This document shows, piece by piece, positions 27,796 through 37,613 of a stretch of DNA of 63,413 nucleotides; the stretch's first letter is position 1; each line of letters starts with the position of its first letter. Source of the stretch: Desulfovibrio sp. (lineage in GTDB: Bacteria > Desulfobacterota > Desulfovibrionia > Desulfovibrionales > Desulfovibrionaceae); assembly GCA_031279825.1 (NCBI GenBank), contig JAITHT010000058.1:1-63413 (forward strand), given 5' to 3'. The translations under genes and the position numbers were made by a program. A model generated the notes under the pieces. That model was not told the origin of the DNA and ran no database searches. It saw nothing but the letters and a program-made list of their open reading frames with translations.

Positions 27796-28980
27796 ATGGC
27801 ACTTCTCTCCACATGCGTTGCGAACAGTATGACCAAGGGTTCCTGGATACGCCGGATGTTCGAGGCGGGAATTGCCTTAAAACAGGAACACGGCGAAAAC
27901 GCGGTGTGCGACTTCAGTCTGGGGAATCCGGATTTGCCTCCGCCTTCCATTGTGGCTGACGGTATGCGCAAATTGAGCGATACGCTGGATCGTCCGTTTT
28001 CTCTGGGATATATGCCTAACGGCGGTTATTCGTGGGCCAGGGAGGCTCTGGCGGACCATCTCTCCAGGGAGCAAGGACTCGCCCTGACGGCCGGCGAGAT
28101 TATTCTCACTTGCGGCGCGGCCGGCGGCCTTAATGTGCTGTTCAAAGCCATCCTTGATCCCGGCGACGAAGTCCTGGCCCTTTCCCCGTATTTTGTGGAA
28201 TACGGAACCTATGTGGGCAATCACAACGGCATCTTTCGCACCGTGCCTACGGCCACCGACACCTTTTCCATCGATCTCGACAAGTTGGAGGGAGCCTTGA
28301 CAGGCCGAACCCGCGCCTTGATCCTGAATTCTCCCAATAATCCCACCGGTCAGATATACAGCCGGGAAGAAGTCTCGACTGTGGCCGCCCTGCTTAAAGA
28401 AAAATCCCGTATCGCCGGCCGTCCTATTTTCCTCGTGGCTGACGAGCCGTACCGTTTTTTGGCCTATGACGGCGCAGAGGTGCCTCCTTTGCTTCCGTTG
28501 TACGATTTTGCCGTTATCGCCGGCTCTTTTTCGAAAAATATGTCCATGCCGGGGGAACGCATCGGCTATCTGGCTCTTTCGGCGAATATGCCCGGCAGAG
28601 ACGCACTGATGAACGGGCTTATCTTCTGCAACCGTATCCTTGGTTACGTCAATCCCCCGGTGGTCGGGCAGCATCTCATGCGCGCCGCTCTCGGCTGTCA
28701 GGTGGATGCCGGAATCTATAAAAAGCGCAGGGACGCCATGGCCGAGGTGCTGAGCGCGGCAGGCTACAATTTTCTTATGCCCAAGGGCGCTTTTTATTTC
28801 TTTCCCAAAGCGCCGGGCGGCGATGACGTGGCTTTCGTCAACAAACTCATGCAGCATTTGATTCTGGCCGTTCCCGGTTCCGGCTTCGGATGTCCCGGCC
28901 ATTTCCGTTTGGCCTATTGCGTGGATGAAGCGATCATCCACCGTGCCGCCGATGGCATGAAAAAGGCGTTTTTTTCCTGA
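27796..28980 (+). CDS. PLP-dependent class I/II aminotransferase
   Basis: 394 residues from ATG 27796 (MALLSTCVANSM). It is a fold-type I aminotransferase of the aspartate-aminotransferase kind. Motifs: SLGNPDLPPP, GYMPNGGYSWAREALADHL, SPNNPTGQIYSREE, ADEPYRFLAYDG, PLP lysine in GSFSKNMSMPGERIGYL, and a C-terminal Arg in FRLAYC for substrate carboxylate. Substrate is not predictable. Deltaproteobacterial relatives are annotated as aspartate-type. It ends 2 bp before the YhaO-like gene, suggesting one transcript. Confidence 0.88.
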   Translation: MALLSTCVANSMTKGSWIRRMFEAGIALKQEHGENAVCDFSLGNPDLPPPSIVADGMRKLSDTLDRPFSLGYMPNGGYSWAREALADHLSREQGLALTAGEIILTCGAAGGLNVLFKAILDPGDEVLALSPYFVEYGTYVGNHNGIFRTVPTATDTFSIDLDKLEGALTGRTRALILNSPNNPTGQIYSREEVSTVAALLKEKSRIAGRPIFLVADEPYRFLAYDGAEVPPLLPLYDFAVIAGSFSKNMSMPGERIGYLALSANMPGRDALMNGLIFCNRILGYVNPPVVGQHLMRAALGCQVDAGIYKKRRDAMAEVLSAAGYNFLMPKGAFYFFPKAPGGDDVAFVNKLMQHLILAVPGSGFGCPGHFRLAYCVDEAIIHRAADGMKKAFFS

Positions 28981-28982
28981 AA

Positions 28983-30500
28983 ATGGCCGAGTTCACCTTT
29001 GTCCACGCGGCGGATTTACATCTTGACGCTCCCTTCCGCGGAGTGAGCGATATGCTGTTGTCCGCCTTCTCCCATACCGGGAGGTCCGGTGCCTCTGAAC
29101 GTCTGGCCCGCCTGCTGCGCGAGGCGACGTTCATCGCATTGCGGCGCCTGACGGAACTGTGCATTCATGAAAAGGCGGATTTCCTCCTTCTTGCCGGCGA
29201 TGTTTACAACAGCGCCGACAGCAGTCTACGCGCCCGCCTGGCTCTGCGCGATTCCTTTGCCCGTCTTGAGGAGCATGGCGTCAGGGTCTTTCTGGCTCAC
29301 GGCAATCATGATCCCCTTTCCCCGGATGTATCCGCCATCCCTTGGCCCGGGAACGTCACCGTATTCGGGCGCCGGCTTGACTCCTGTCAGTTGACCCGTC
29401 AGGGAGAACTTCTGGCCGTCATTCATGGAGTCAGCCATACGGGTCCGAAAGAAAATAACAACCTTGCCAGACTATTCAAAGACAAGGGACTCGCTCCGCA
29501 TGCGCCGGATGTTTTTCAGGCGGGATTGCTCCACTGCGCCCTGACGGGATCGTCCGGGGAGCATGCGCTTTACGCTCCCTGCGCTTTCAGCGATTTGGCC
29601 GCGGCGGATATGGATTATTGGGCTCTGGGGCATGTTCACGCCTGCAGGATGTTGGACGGTCAGGGAAGAACGCTGCCCGATTGTCGCGACGATTTTTCTC
29701 CCGTATGCGCGGATGGCGGTGAGGCGACGCATGCGCCGTCCGGCCGGAGCAAGGAACACGGAAGTGACCCGCTTAGACCGTTCGCCGCCTATCCCGGCAG
29801 TCCGCAGGGGCTGCACGTCAATGAAACAGGACCGCACGGCTGCCTTTTGCTCCGGGCGAGCGGCAAAGAGATACTGGCGGCTGAGTTCGTTCCCCTTGCT
29901 CCTGTCCGATGGGAATCCCTGCATGTGGAGATCCCGCCGAATACCTCGGATATCCCCTCTTTGGAAACGCTGCTTCTGGAAACGCTGTCCACTCTTGCCC
30001 TCCGTCACGGATGTGTTCACGGGGAAGAGGATCTTCCGCATGGCATAAGCGCCGGGATGCGTAGCGCGGCGGAAAAACGCGCGGCGCCGCGGCGCCGGTA
30101 TTCACCGGAGGCGATTATTGCCCGCCTTATCCTGCACGGACGTTCAGAGCTTAATCACGAATTGCGTAAAAAAGGGACGGACGCACTGCTCGGCGAACGC
30201 CTCAACGATGAGCTTGACGGCGTCGGCATGTGGATTCGCGATGTGGCTGTGAATACCCGTCCATTGACGGATCTTGCCGCGGGCAGAGAACGTTCGGACA
30301 TCGTAGGCGCAACCCTGCGCAGGGCTTTCAGCCTGCAGCAGGATCCCGAGGCGTTGGCGGTGGTTGCGGAACAGAGCCTGGCTCCTTTATTTCAGCGTCC
30401 GAAACTGAGTAAAGTCCTGTCCGCGCCTCAAGATGAGGAACTCTTTCTCCTTGCCGAAGAAGCCGCTCTCCTGTGCCTTGACCTCCTGGAGGGCGAATAG
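28983..30500 (+). CDS. SbcD/YhaO-like DNA exonuclease subunit (metallophosphoesterase)
   Basis: 505 residues. The N-terminal calcineurin-like phosphoesterase carries the metal motifs HAADLHLD, AGDVYN, HGNHD, a His in LLHC, and ALGHVHA. This matches Mre11/SbcD nucleases, and the closest organisation is Bacillus YhaO. The C-terminal half is a helical region that would dock onto its ATPase partner. It contains an unusually long low-complexity insertion (about residues 230-260) between the GHVH motif and AAYPGSPQG. The next gene, the SbcC/Rad50-like partner, starts on the last base of its stop codon. Confidence 0.88.
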   Translation: MAEFTFVHAADLHLDAPFRGVSDMLLSAFSHTGRSGASERLARLLREATFIALRRLTELCIHEKADFLLLAGDVYNSADSSLRARLALRDSFARLEEHGVRVFLAHGNHDPLSPDVSAIPWPGNVTVFGRRLDSCQLTRQGELLAVIHGVSHTGPKENNNLARLFKDKGLAPHAPDVFQAGLLHCALTGSSGEHALYAPCAFSDLAAADMDYWALGHVHACRMLDGQGRTLPDCRDDFSPVCADGGEATHAPSGRSKEHGSDPLRPFAAYPGSPQGLHVNETGPHGCLLLRASGKEILAAEFVPLAPVRWESLHVEIPPNTSDIPSLETLLLETLSTLALRHGCVHGEEDLPHGISAGMRSAAEKRAAPRRRYSPEAIIARLILHGRSELNHELRKKGTDALLGERLNDELDGVGMWIRDVAVNTRPLTDLAAGRERSDIVGATLRRAFSLQQDPEALAVVAEQSLAPLFQRPKLSKVLSAPQDEELFLLAEEAALLCLDLLEGE

Positions 30501-33500
30501 TGTTTATCGAGAGTATGCGCGTCGATCGCTTCGGCATTTTGCAGGATCAGGAAATTCACAATATGCCCCCCGGCCTCTGTCTGTTTCTGGGTCGGAATGA
30601 GGCGGGCAAGAGCACCTGTCTGCGTTTTTTTCAGAGTATTCTTTTTGGATACAGACGCGGCAACCGTTCTCTTGACCCCATGTCGCAGCAGCGCGGTAAA
30701 GGTCTAGCGGGAGGTTCCCTGTTCCTGCGAACCAGGGATTTTGGCCTTCTCGCTCTGGTACGCCGCCCCGGGAGTCACGGGGGAATATTCAGCCTGAACG
30801 GCGAAAACGGAGCGTCTCTGGATGAAGGAATTCTGCGGCGCCTCTTCGGCGGTTTGAGCGTTGAAGTGTTCGATAATATTTTCGCCTTCAGCCTGAAAAA
30901 TCTTATGGATTTAAGCGCTCTCAGAGGCGACGGCGTACGTCACGCCCTGCACGGCGCCGCCTTTGGCCTCGGCTTGCGTTCGCCTGCCCAGGCCCTACGG
31001 GAACTTGAAGATCGCATGAGCGCCCTGCTGAACCGGGATTTCGCCTCTTCATCCGCGGCCATCAACCTTACCGCGCGCGAACTCGTCGCATTGCGGGAAG
31101 AGATACGCGCTCGTATCCCGGACATGCAGCTTTATACGGAACTTCAGGATACACTGGAAACGCTTGAGAGCAGGCTGAGCGATTTGCATGCGGCCCGCGT
31201 CTCTCAAGAACTGTCCTTGCGTCGTGTGCAGCGGCGGCTCGCCGTATGGCGGCAGTGGGAGGAAGCCAGAAATATCAGAGAAGAATGGATGCGCCTGCGC
31301 GGAGAGGCTCCCTTCCTCGGCGTGGACGGCAATAGGGGCGACGCCGCTATGGAAGAGGGCTACCTCCCGACAAGGAGCGGTGAAAAAGAACGCTTGTCCG
31401 TCTTTGCTCCGGACTCGATCCAGCGGCTTGACGCCATGATCGCCCAGCAGGAAGAACGCCTTACGGCCGAACGGGAGACGGAACGGGCATGCGCGTTGTT
31501 GCAGAAGGACATTGCCGCTCTGCTCGCCGCGAGTTCCCTGGCCAATCTGTATCCGGCACTGCAAAGCCTGCGCGAACAGAAGTCGGGACGCCGGGATGAG
31601 GCGGAGCGCCTGCCCGCTCTGGAGCAGGAGTGTTCCGCTTTGCGCGCCCTCCAGGAACAGACGCTGCTTTTTCTTGGGGCCGGCTGGGATGCGGAGCGCG
31701 TGTTCGCTGCCGATGTCTCGATGGCGAGCAGGGAAAGCGTGTTACGCCACGGAAAGGAACTGGCGGAAAAGGAATCTTCGCTCCTTCGGGTGAGGCAGGA
31801 AAAAAACCGCCTTGCCGAAGAGCTCGCCGCAAGCTTGCATCTGGAAGAGACAGCCCGCCGGGCTGTGGACGATGCCGGGACGCCGGAATATTCCCTGCCG
31901 GAAAAACAGCGCGCGGAGCGTTTTATGGCCGGCCTTACGCAAGTCCGAGCGGCCGCGGCCGAGTTGCCTCTTTTGCGCGAACGAGCCGCCGGAGCACGGC
32001 AGGAGGCGGCCGATGCCCTTGGCGATATTGATCCCGCATGGACAACGGAAGATCTCCATCGTTTCGATAGTTCCTTGTTCTCCCGGCAATGCTTGGCCGC
32101 GCGCAGTACGGCCATTACCGAAGCGCGTGTAAAACTCCTTGAGGCGCAACGAGTTCTGCGCCTGGCTGAGGAATCATCCGCCGCGGCGACAGAAGAGGTG
32201 GCCCTGCGGGAACAACGTTGCTCCCAATACGGCAGCCTGCCTGACGCCTCCTCTTTGGAGACGCGCTACGGATTGCTCCGGCAGATTGAACGCCTGAGCA
32301 TAGAATTGGCCTCGGCCCGCCGGGATCATGAAACGGCGGACGCGGGCGGGCGGGCAGCGTTTCTCCGGATAAAGAAGACTGAACGAATATCGACTATGGT
32401 ACGCGATCCTCTTTTTCTCGTCAGCGTCTCGTTCGTTTTTCTCGGCTTGATCTTCGTCGGGGCCTTGCTCCTTGCCGATATCACGTTTTTTCTCTATGCC
32501 GGAGCCGGTTTTAGCTTGTTTGCCTTTGCCGCCGGTTTGCTCCGCAGCGTAGGCTCTTTATTCGAAAAGGAGGCATCTCCCCGAGCGGATGCGCATACCC
32601 TGCGCTATGTCCGTTTTCTGGCGGAATCCCGGCGACATGCTCTGATGCGTGCCCTGGCAGGGCTGGCCGCCGAAGCGTCTTCCTGGCTGATCCCCTCTGT
32701 TCCCGGCGAACCGGGTGAAGCGGATATCGAACGAACATTGCGTTTTCTGGAAGCGCAAGGACAGAAAGCCGCCCTCCTGGAACGTGAACGACAAGAACTG
32801 GCCAAGGCGCGACAAGCCCTTGCCTCGGCAGACGAACGGCTTGCGCGCGCCTCCGGTGAGGAACGCGCGACAGAGGAGGCGCTTGCCGCAAGTATGGACG
32901 CATGGCGGGGATACCTCATCTCTCTGAAACTTTCTCCCGCGCTTCGGCCTGAGACGGCAAGCGGAATTTTTGACCGCGCGGCCACAGCCAGAGCTCGCGC
33001 CGCCGTGGCCGTGGAGGCGGAAAAATCCCTGGCGATGACGGTGGAAACGCTTGCCGGCTATGTTCGGGAAGCCTGCGAAATGCCGTTTTTCACCGCTTTC
33101 CTGCCGACATGCCATGCTTTTTCCGCAATGCCGGGACGGCACCCTGTTTCAATTGCCGGGCCGGGAGATGATGCGCTTTTGCAGCGATGCCTTGCCGCCC
33201 TGGAGCCATCTGTTGCCGCCTATAGGCGTTGTGAGGAAAATGAGAACAAACGGCGCGAACTTTGTGTTGTCCTGAAAGAACGAACGGAAAGCCGCGTATA
33301 TGCCGAGCAACGCCTCGCTTGGATTGAGGAAGGTGTGGAGGCGGCTGCAACGGCCTTGCGCGAGGCGCAGGATAATTGGCAGGCATGGCTCGGCGGCTTC
33401 GGTCTCGCCTCCTCCCTCAGCCCGCAAAACGCGCTGGAGGCCCTAGATGCCATGTCCGCCTTTACGGCCCGCGAAAAAAAACTCCAGGATACCCTTGTGT

Positions 33501-34825
33501 CGCGTGATGCCATCCATAGCGGCCTGGAAGATTTTGTGCGCGAAATCGCTTTGTTGGCACACAGAGCGGATAAGGAAATTCCCGCCGGCATGGAGTTGTC
33601 TTGTGCGGTTCAGACATCGCCCGGACAGGGAGCATCCTTCCGGCAATCGCCGGATATGGAGGAGGGCCGGCCAAACGAATTACGGACAAACCGGAACGCG
33701 TCCGGGCACATGTTCGTCGGCGCCCCTCTTTTCTCGTTCCGACGACCGGCACCGCCCCTTGTTCCCGCTGCTCTGCATCTGTTGGAAGCGCTGGCGGCTG
33801 AGGTGGAAGATGCCGTCAGGGCAAAAAACCGCCTTTCTGAAAAGCAGGAGCAACTCGCCGGCCGCTCGCAGGATCTTCTCCGGACGAAAACAGCCCTGGA
33901 ACTCACCAGGGATTCTATCAACGCCTTGCTGGCCGGAGCGGGCATGCCGGACGCGGAGCACTTTCGAGCGGCCTTCGCCGGCTTTCGGAAAATGGAGGAA
34001 CTGCGGGCGCAGGAACGTTCTTTGCTTGCGGGCATACGCAGTCTCGCCGAGGAAGAAGGCGAAGGCATGACCGACATGTTGGCATCTCTGGAGCGAAGCA
34101 ATCTGGATGATCTGCGGGAAAAGGAACGCGGACTTGCTGAAGAGATAGCCGGTATGGAAAGGGAAATGCGCGATCTTTCCGTGACGCGCGGTCAATTGAT
34201 CGAACGCCGGGAGGCTCTTGCCGGCAATGAGGGAAAAGCTCCCCTGCTTCTGCGCGAATCCGCCTTGCAGGAGAAACTGCATCGCCTTTCCCGGCAGTGG
34301 AGCGTGCTGGCTCTCGCCAGGGATTTTTTACTCACGGCCAAAAGTCGTTTTGAAGAAGAAGGGCAGCAGGGAGTCATCCGTTTTGCCGGCGACCTTTTCT
34401 CATCCATTACTGATGGGGAATATGCGGGCATCGCCGCCAGCCTGGAAGGCGACTCCTTTACAGCGCTGCATAGCTCCGGAGATCGACGCGATCCGGAAAA
34501 GCATCTCAGCCAGGGCACCCGCGAGCAGATGTATCTGGCCCTGCGTCTTGCCTACATAAAAAACCACGCGGCAAATGCGGAATCTCTGCCGGTTATCATG
34601 GATGATATCCTGGTAAATTTCGATCCGGTTCGATCCGCCAATACCGCCAAGGTACTGGCGACATTCGCCCGCGATAACCAGGTATTGTTTTTTACCTGTC
34701 ACCCCGGCACGATAGACACATTGCTCCAAGCCGCTGCCGGTTTGGGAGAAAAAGGACCGGCTTCGGTTATTTACAGGGTGGATAGAGGGACGTTCTCCCT
34801 CAAAAGACCCTCGGCAGGGGGATGA
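30500..34825 (+). CDS. YhaN-like SMC/Rad50-type AAA ATPase
   Basis: A 1441-residue ABC-type ATPase, partner of the preceding nuclease. Walker A GRNEAGKS lies at residues 31-38, the ABC signature LSQGTREQ at about 1335 and Walker B VIMDDILVNFD at about 1365, separated by long coiled coils as in SbcC/Rad50. Mid-protein, near residues 635-680, two adjacent hydrophobic helices (FLVSVSFVFLGLIFVGALLL; FFLYAGAGFSLFAFAAGLL) form a transmembrane hairpin. No CxxC zinc hook was found. Both features are characteristic of the YhaN type. It starts at GTG 30500, overlapping the upstream TAG by one base. DNA processing at the membrane is inferred. Confidence 0.88.
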   Translation: MFIESMRVDRFGILQDQEIHNMPPGLCLFLGRNEAGKSTCLRFFQSILFGYRRGNRSLDPMSQQRGKGLAGGSLFLRTRDFGLLALVRRPGSHGGIFSLNGENGASLDEGILRRLFGGLSVEVFDNIFAFSLKNLMDLSALRGDGVRHALHGAAFGLGLRSPAQALRELEDRMSALLNRDFASSSAAINLTARELVALREEIRARIPDMQLYTELQDTLETLESRLSDLHAARVSQELSLRRVQRRLAVWRQWEEARNIREEWMRLRGEAPFLGVDGNRGDAAMEEGYLPTRSGEKERLSVFAPDSIQRLDAMIAQQEERLTAERETERACALLQKDIAALLAASSLANLYPALQSLREQKSGRRDEAERLPALEQECSALRALQEQTLLFLGAGWDAERVFAADVSMASRESVLRHGKELAEKESSLLRVRQEKNRLAEELAASLHLEETARRAVDDAGTPEYSLPEKQRAERFMAGLTQVRAAAAELPLLRERAAGARQEAADALGDIDPAWTTEDLHRFDSSLFSRQCLAARSTAITEARVKLLEAQRVLRLAEESSAAATEEVALREQRCSQYGSLPDASSLETRYGLLRQIERLSIELASARRDHETADAGGRAAFLRIKKTERISTMVRDPLFLVSVSFVFLGLIFVGALLLADITFFLYAGAGFSLFAFAAGLLRSVGSLFEKEASPRADAHTLRYVRFLAESRRHALMRALAGLAAEASSWLIPSVPGEPGEADIERTLRFLEAQGQKAALLERERQELAKARQALASADERLARASGEERATEEALAASMDAWRGYLISLKLSPALRPETASGIFDRAATARARAAVAVEAEKSLAMTVETLAGYVREACEMPFFTAFLPTCHAFSAMPGRHPVSIAGPGDDALLQRCLAALEPSVAAYRRCEENENKRRELCVVLKERTESRVYAEQRLAWIEEGVEAAATALREAQDNWQAWLGGFGLASSLSPQNALEALDAMSAFTAREKKLQDTLVSRDAIHSGLEDFVREIALLAHRADKEIPAGMELSCAVQTSPGQGASFRQSPDMEEGRPNELRTNRNASGHMFVGAPLFSFRRPAPPLVPAALHLLEALAAEVEDAVRAKNRLSEKQEQLAGRSQDLLRTKTALELTRDSINALLAGAGMPDAEHFRAAFAGFRKMEELRAQERSLLAGIRSLAEEEGEGMTDMLASLERSNLDDLREKERGLAEEIAGMEREMRDLSVTRGQLIERREALAGNEGKAPLLLRESALQEKLHRLSRQWSVLALARDFLLTAKSRFEEEGQQGVIRFAGDLFSSITDGEYAGIAASLEGDSFTALHSSGDRRDPEKHLSQGTREQMYLALRLAYIKNHAANAESLPVIMDDILVNFDPVRSANTAKVLATFARDNQVLFFTCHPGTIDTLLQAAAGLGEKGPASVIYRVDRGTFSLKRPSAGG

Positions 34826-35061
34826 TTTCCAGACCACCCAAGCATTGTATGCAGCTTGCCTGTTTCACCGAGCAGTACTTTTGTATTGTTGCCTTTGCGC
34901 GTTGAAGCTTTTTGAATTCGACCCTTTATTGTATTATTCAGTTTCTCTGTAAGATAATCAATAGAAGAACGCCGCGGCAAGCATGGCGGATGAAAGGCGA
35001 TTTTTGTCTTGCGTTATCAGGCGGTCGATGGTAGTTGTATTGATTTGGTAAGGGGGTGTGC
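34826..35061. other. Gene-free, AT-richer stretch between yhaN-like gene and the polysaccharide leader
   Basis: About 236 bp with lower GC than either side. A minus-strand frame across 34771-34980 and fragments further right look like decayed coding sequence, but no family was recognised. The stretch marks the boundary of the accessory locus. Confidence 0.35.
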
Positions 35062-35187
<126 letters not shown>

Positions 35188-35215
35188 CTCATTTCCCCGC
35201 CAGCGTATTTTAAAA

Positions 35216-35246
35216 CGCGCGCCCCGCAAGGGTTTGCGCGGTTTTT
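35216..35246 (+). terminator. Candidate leader attenuator before the polysaccharide locus
   Basis: CGCGC (35216-35220) pairs with GCGCG (35236-35240), with inner CCC/GGG pairing, and TTTTT follows at 35242-35246. It lies between the ACTT repeat and the first gene, so it could terminate leader transcripts unless disrupted by translation. Confidence 0.45.
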
Positions 35247-35424
35247 GTCGTTTCCTCAACAGTCTTGTTTCCTGCCGAACAAAAAAGCTTACCGCCGTCC
35301 CTCGTCCAGCCGTCCAGCAGAAATGCTCCATGCGCAATCTTTGGACTTTTTGTCAGGACTATTATCTGGAGAAGCGTGGGGGCGACGACCCGTCTGGGTA
35401 CTGTTCCGACGGTGGAGGGCGCGC

Positions 35425-36564
35425 ATGATGCCCGTCCGTAGCGTCATAACCTTTGTCACCGGTCATTATTATCCCTCCAAGCGCAGGGGCGGCTTTCACA
35501 ATCTGGCGGACGCCGCGCACAGGGCCGGGCATCGCGTCAATTTCGTCACGACCGGCTTCAGCCTGATCTCCTATCTGCGCCGCGACTACCGCACCCGCAT
35601 TCCGGGCATTCGCGCGAACCTCAACCGTGCCCTGGAAATACGGCCGGGTTTCGTTTCCTACGTTCATTTTACGTCCTGGCATCCGCACACCCTTGTTCTT
35701 CCCCCGCTGGACCGCCTGACCGCGCCTTTCATGGAGGCATACGGCGAACGCGATCTCGGCGGATTGCTCCCTTTGGTGAAGGAGACGGACGTCTTTGTTT
35801 TCGAAAGCATGTCCGGCCTGTTTTTATACAAACGTTTCAAACGGGAGAATCCGGCGGCGCGGATGATCTACCGCGTTTCGGACGATGTCCGCCTTTTGGG
35901 GTCCACCCACCCCCGCCTGGTGAAACTGGAGCGGGAGATCTCGCCGCTTTTCGACCTGGTGAGCGTACCGACCGAGACCATGCTGGATATATTTTCCGGC
36001 GTGCCCAATCTCCGCCTGCACAGGCATGGCTTGGACAAAAGCGTATATGACGCCTGCCGGCGTTCGCCTTATCCCGAATACGGCCGCAACGCGGTTTTTG
36101 TGGGAGTCGCCTACTTTGACGCGGAGTCCGTCCGGCGTATGGCGCTCGGTTGCCCGGAGTGGCGTTTTCACATCATCGGCCCCATAAGGGACACCCTTGC
36201 CTTGCCCAATGCGCGTTTTTACGGGGAAATGCCCTTTGCCGAAACGCCGCCGTACGTCAAGTTCGCTGATACCGGGCTGATGAGCCTGCGCCGCAAAAAC
36301 GAATTTTCCCGCTCTTTTTCCGATTCGCTGAAAGTGCTCCAGTACCGGTATTGCGGTCTGCCGATCGTCTGCCCTGACTTTCTGGATTTGCGGCGTAACG
36401 GCGTTTTTTATTACCGGCCGGGCGACGCGGACTCCTGCGCGCGCGCCGTGCGGGAAGCCGGCATGTCGGGGCGTGATCCGGCCCGCGCGGAGGGGGTGCG
36501 CGACTGGGATGAAACGGCACGGGATATTGTAACCGAAGAAGGAAAACCATGTTTCCGATCATAG
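35425..36564 (+). CDS. GumK-like glycosyltransferase (GT70 family, probable glucuronosyltransferase)
   Basis: 379 residues from ATG 35425, with GGAGG about 6 bp upstream. The two-Rossmann GT-B layout resembles Xanthomonas GumK: TDVFVFESMSGLFLYKRFKRENPAARMIYRVSDD matches its VFESG...NPAAKLVYRASD region, LHRHGLDKSVYDA its HVGHGVD region, and VLQYRYCGLPIVCPDF its LLQYDFFGLPAVCP segment. GumK transfers glucuronate from UDP-GlcA to a lipid-linked glycan at the membrane. Here a diacetamido uronic acid donor from the next three genes is equally possible. First gene of the locus, it may be translationally coupled to the repeat-containing leader ORF. In-frame sequence upstream of 35425 is not convincing coding sequence. 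Confidence 0.82.
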   Translation: MMPVRSVITFVTGHYYPSKRRGGFHNLADAAHRAGHRVNFVTTGFSLISYLRRDYRTRIPGIRANLNRALEIRPGFVSYVHFTSWHPHTLVLPPLDRLTAPFMEAYGERDLGGLLPLVKETDVFVFESMSGLFLYKRFKRENPAARMIYRVSDDVRLLGSTHPRLVKLEREISPLFDLVSVPTETMLDIFSGVPNLRLHRHGLDKSVYDACRRSPYPEYGRNAVFVGVAYFDAESVRRMALGCPEWRFHIIGPIRDTLALPNARFYGEMPFAETPPYVKFADTGLMSLRRKNEFSRSFSDSLKVLQYRYCGLPIVCPDFLDLRRNGVFYYRPGDADSCARAVREAGMSGRDPARAEGVRDWDETARDIVTEEGKPCFRS

Positions 36565-37601
36565 CGGACAGAAAAATTCGCATCGGCATTGCGGGCTGCG
36601 GGCGCATAGCCGAAAAGCATTTCGGCGCGATTGCCGCTCATGCGGATGATTGCGAGCTTGCCGCCATTTGCGATGTGGATTCCGACGTTTTGACGAGACA
36701 CGCGGCGGAGTGCGGCGCGCCGTGCTTCGCGCGATATGAGGATATGCTGCGCGAGGGCGGATGCGACCTTGTGGCCCTCTGCACGCCGTCCGGCCTGCAT
36801 GCCGCGCAGGCTGTCCTCGCGGCGCGCCACGGCGCGCATGTCGTGACGGAAAAACCCATGGCCACCCGCTGGCAAGACGGCCTGAACATGGTCAGGGCCT
36901 GCGACGAGGCGAACGTGCGGCTTTTTGTCGTCAAACAGAACAGACGCAACGCCACCTTGCGGCTTTTGAAGCGCGCCGTGGAGGAAAAGCGTTTCGGCCG
37001 CATCCACATGGCGCATTTGAACGTCTTCTGGACGCGGCCGCAGGGATATTATGATTCCGCCGCCTGGCGCGGCACCTGGGAGATGGACGGCGGCGCCTTC
37101 ATGAATCAGGCCAGTCACTATGTTGACCTGCTGGAATGGCTCATAGGCCCCATTGCCGACGTGCAGGCCATGACCGGCACCCTGGCGCGCGACATCGAGG
37201 TTGAGGATTCCGGCGTGTTGAACGTACGCTGGCGGAACGGGGCGCTCGGTTCCATGGCGGTGACCATGCTCGCGTATCCGAAAAATCTGGAAGGCTCCAT
37301 CACCATTCTGGGGGAAAAAGGCACGGCGCGCATCGGGGGAGTCGCCGTCAACGACATACAAATCTGGGAGTTCGCGGAGCCGAAAGACTACGACGCGGAC
37401 GTCCGGGCCGCCAATTACGAGACGACCTCCGTCTACGGCTTCGGCCACCCCCTGTATTACAGGAACGTAATTGACGTGTTGCGGGGCGGGGCCGATCCGG
37501 AAACCGACGGCCGGGAGGGCCTGAAATCCCTTGAAGTGCTCATCGCCGCCTACATTTCGGCCCGCGATCGCAGGACGGTCTCCCTGCCTCTGGAATATTG
37601 A
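36549..37601 (+). CDS. wbpB: UDP-GlcNAcA 3-dehydrogenase (Gfo/Idh/MocA family)
   Basis: 350 residues. The Rossmann NAD(H) motif is IGIAGCGRIAEKHFGAI, the catalytic Lys is in VVTEKPMATRW, and the substrate domain carries YYDSAAWRGTWEMDGGAFMNQASHYVDLLEWL. This pattern is typical of WbpB/WlbA, which oxidise C3 of UDP-N-acetylglucosaminuronic acid. It starts at ATG 36549 behind GAAGGAAAA, overlapping the GT gene by 16 bp. Its assignment is strengthened by the WbpE- and WbpD-type genes that follow in order. The WbpA-type dehydrogenase making the substrate is not in this window. Confidence 0.88.
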   Translation: MFPIIADRKIRIGIAGCGRIAEKHFGAIAAHADDCELAAICDVDSDVLTRHAAECGAPCFARYEDMLREGGCDLVALCTPSGLHAAQAVLAARHGAHVVTEKPMATRWQDGLNMVRACDEANVRLFVVKQNRRNATLRLLKRAVEEKRFGRIHMAHLNVFWTRPQGYYDSAAWRGTWEMDGGAFMNQASHYVDLLEWLIGPIADVQAMTGTLARDIEVEDSGVLNVRWRNGALGSMAVTMLAYPKNLEGSITILGEKGTARIGGVAVNDIQIWEFAEPKDYDADVRAANYETTSVYGFGHPLYYRNVIDVLRGGADPETDGREGLKSLEVLIAAYISARDRRTVSLPLEY

Positions 37602-37613
37602 CGGAGGAAAAGC

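Noticed and set aside
34771-34980. 69-codon minus-strand ORF at the edge of the polysaccharide locus
   Set aside because: It overlaps the end of the YhaN-like gene, has no clear SD, and matches no family I recognise. I treat it as possible decayed sequence only.
35234-35428. Stand-alone gene in the second frame upstream of the GumK-like gene
   Set aside because: It has no ATG, GTG or SD of its own and no family similarity. It is considered only as a continuation of the repeat-containing leader frame.
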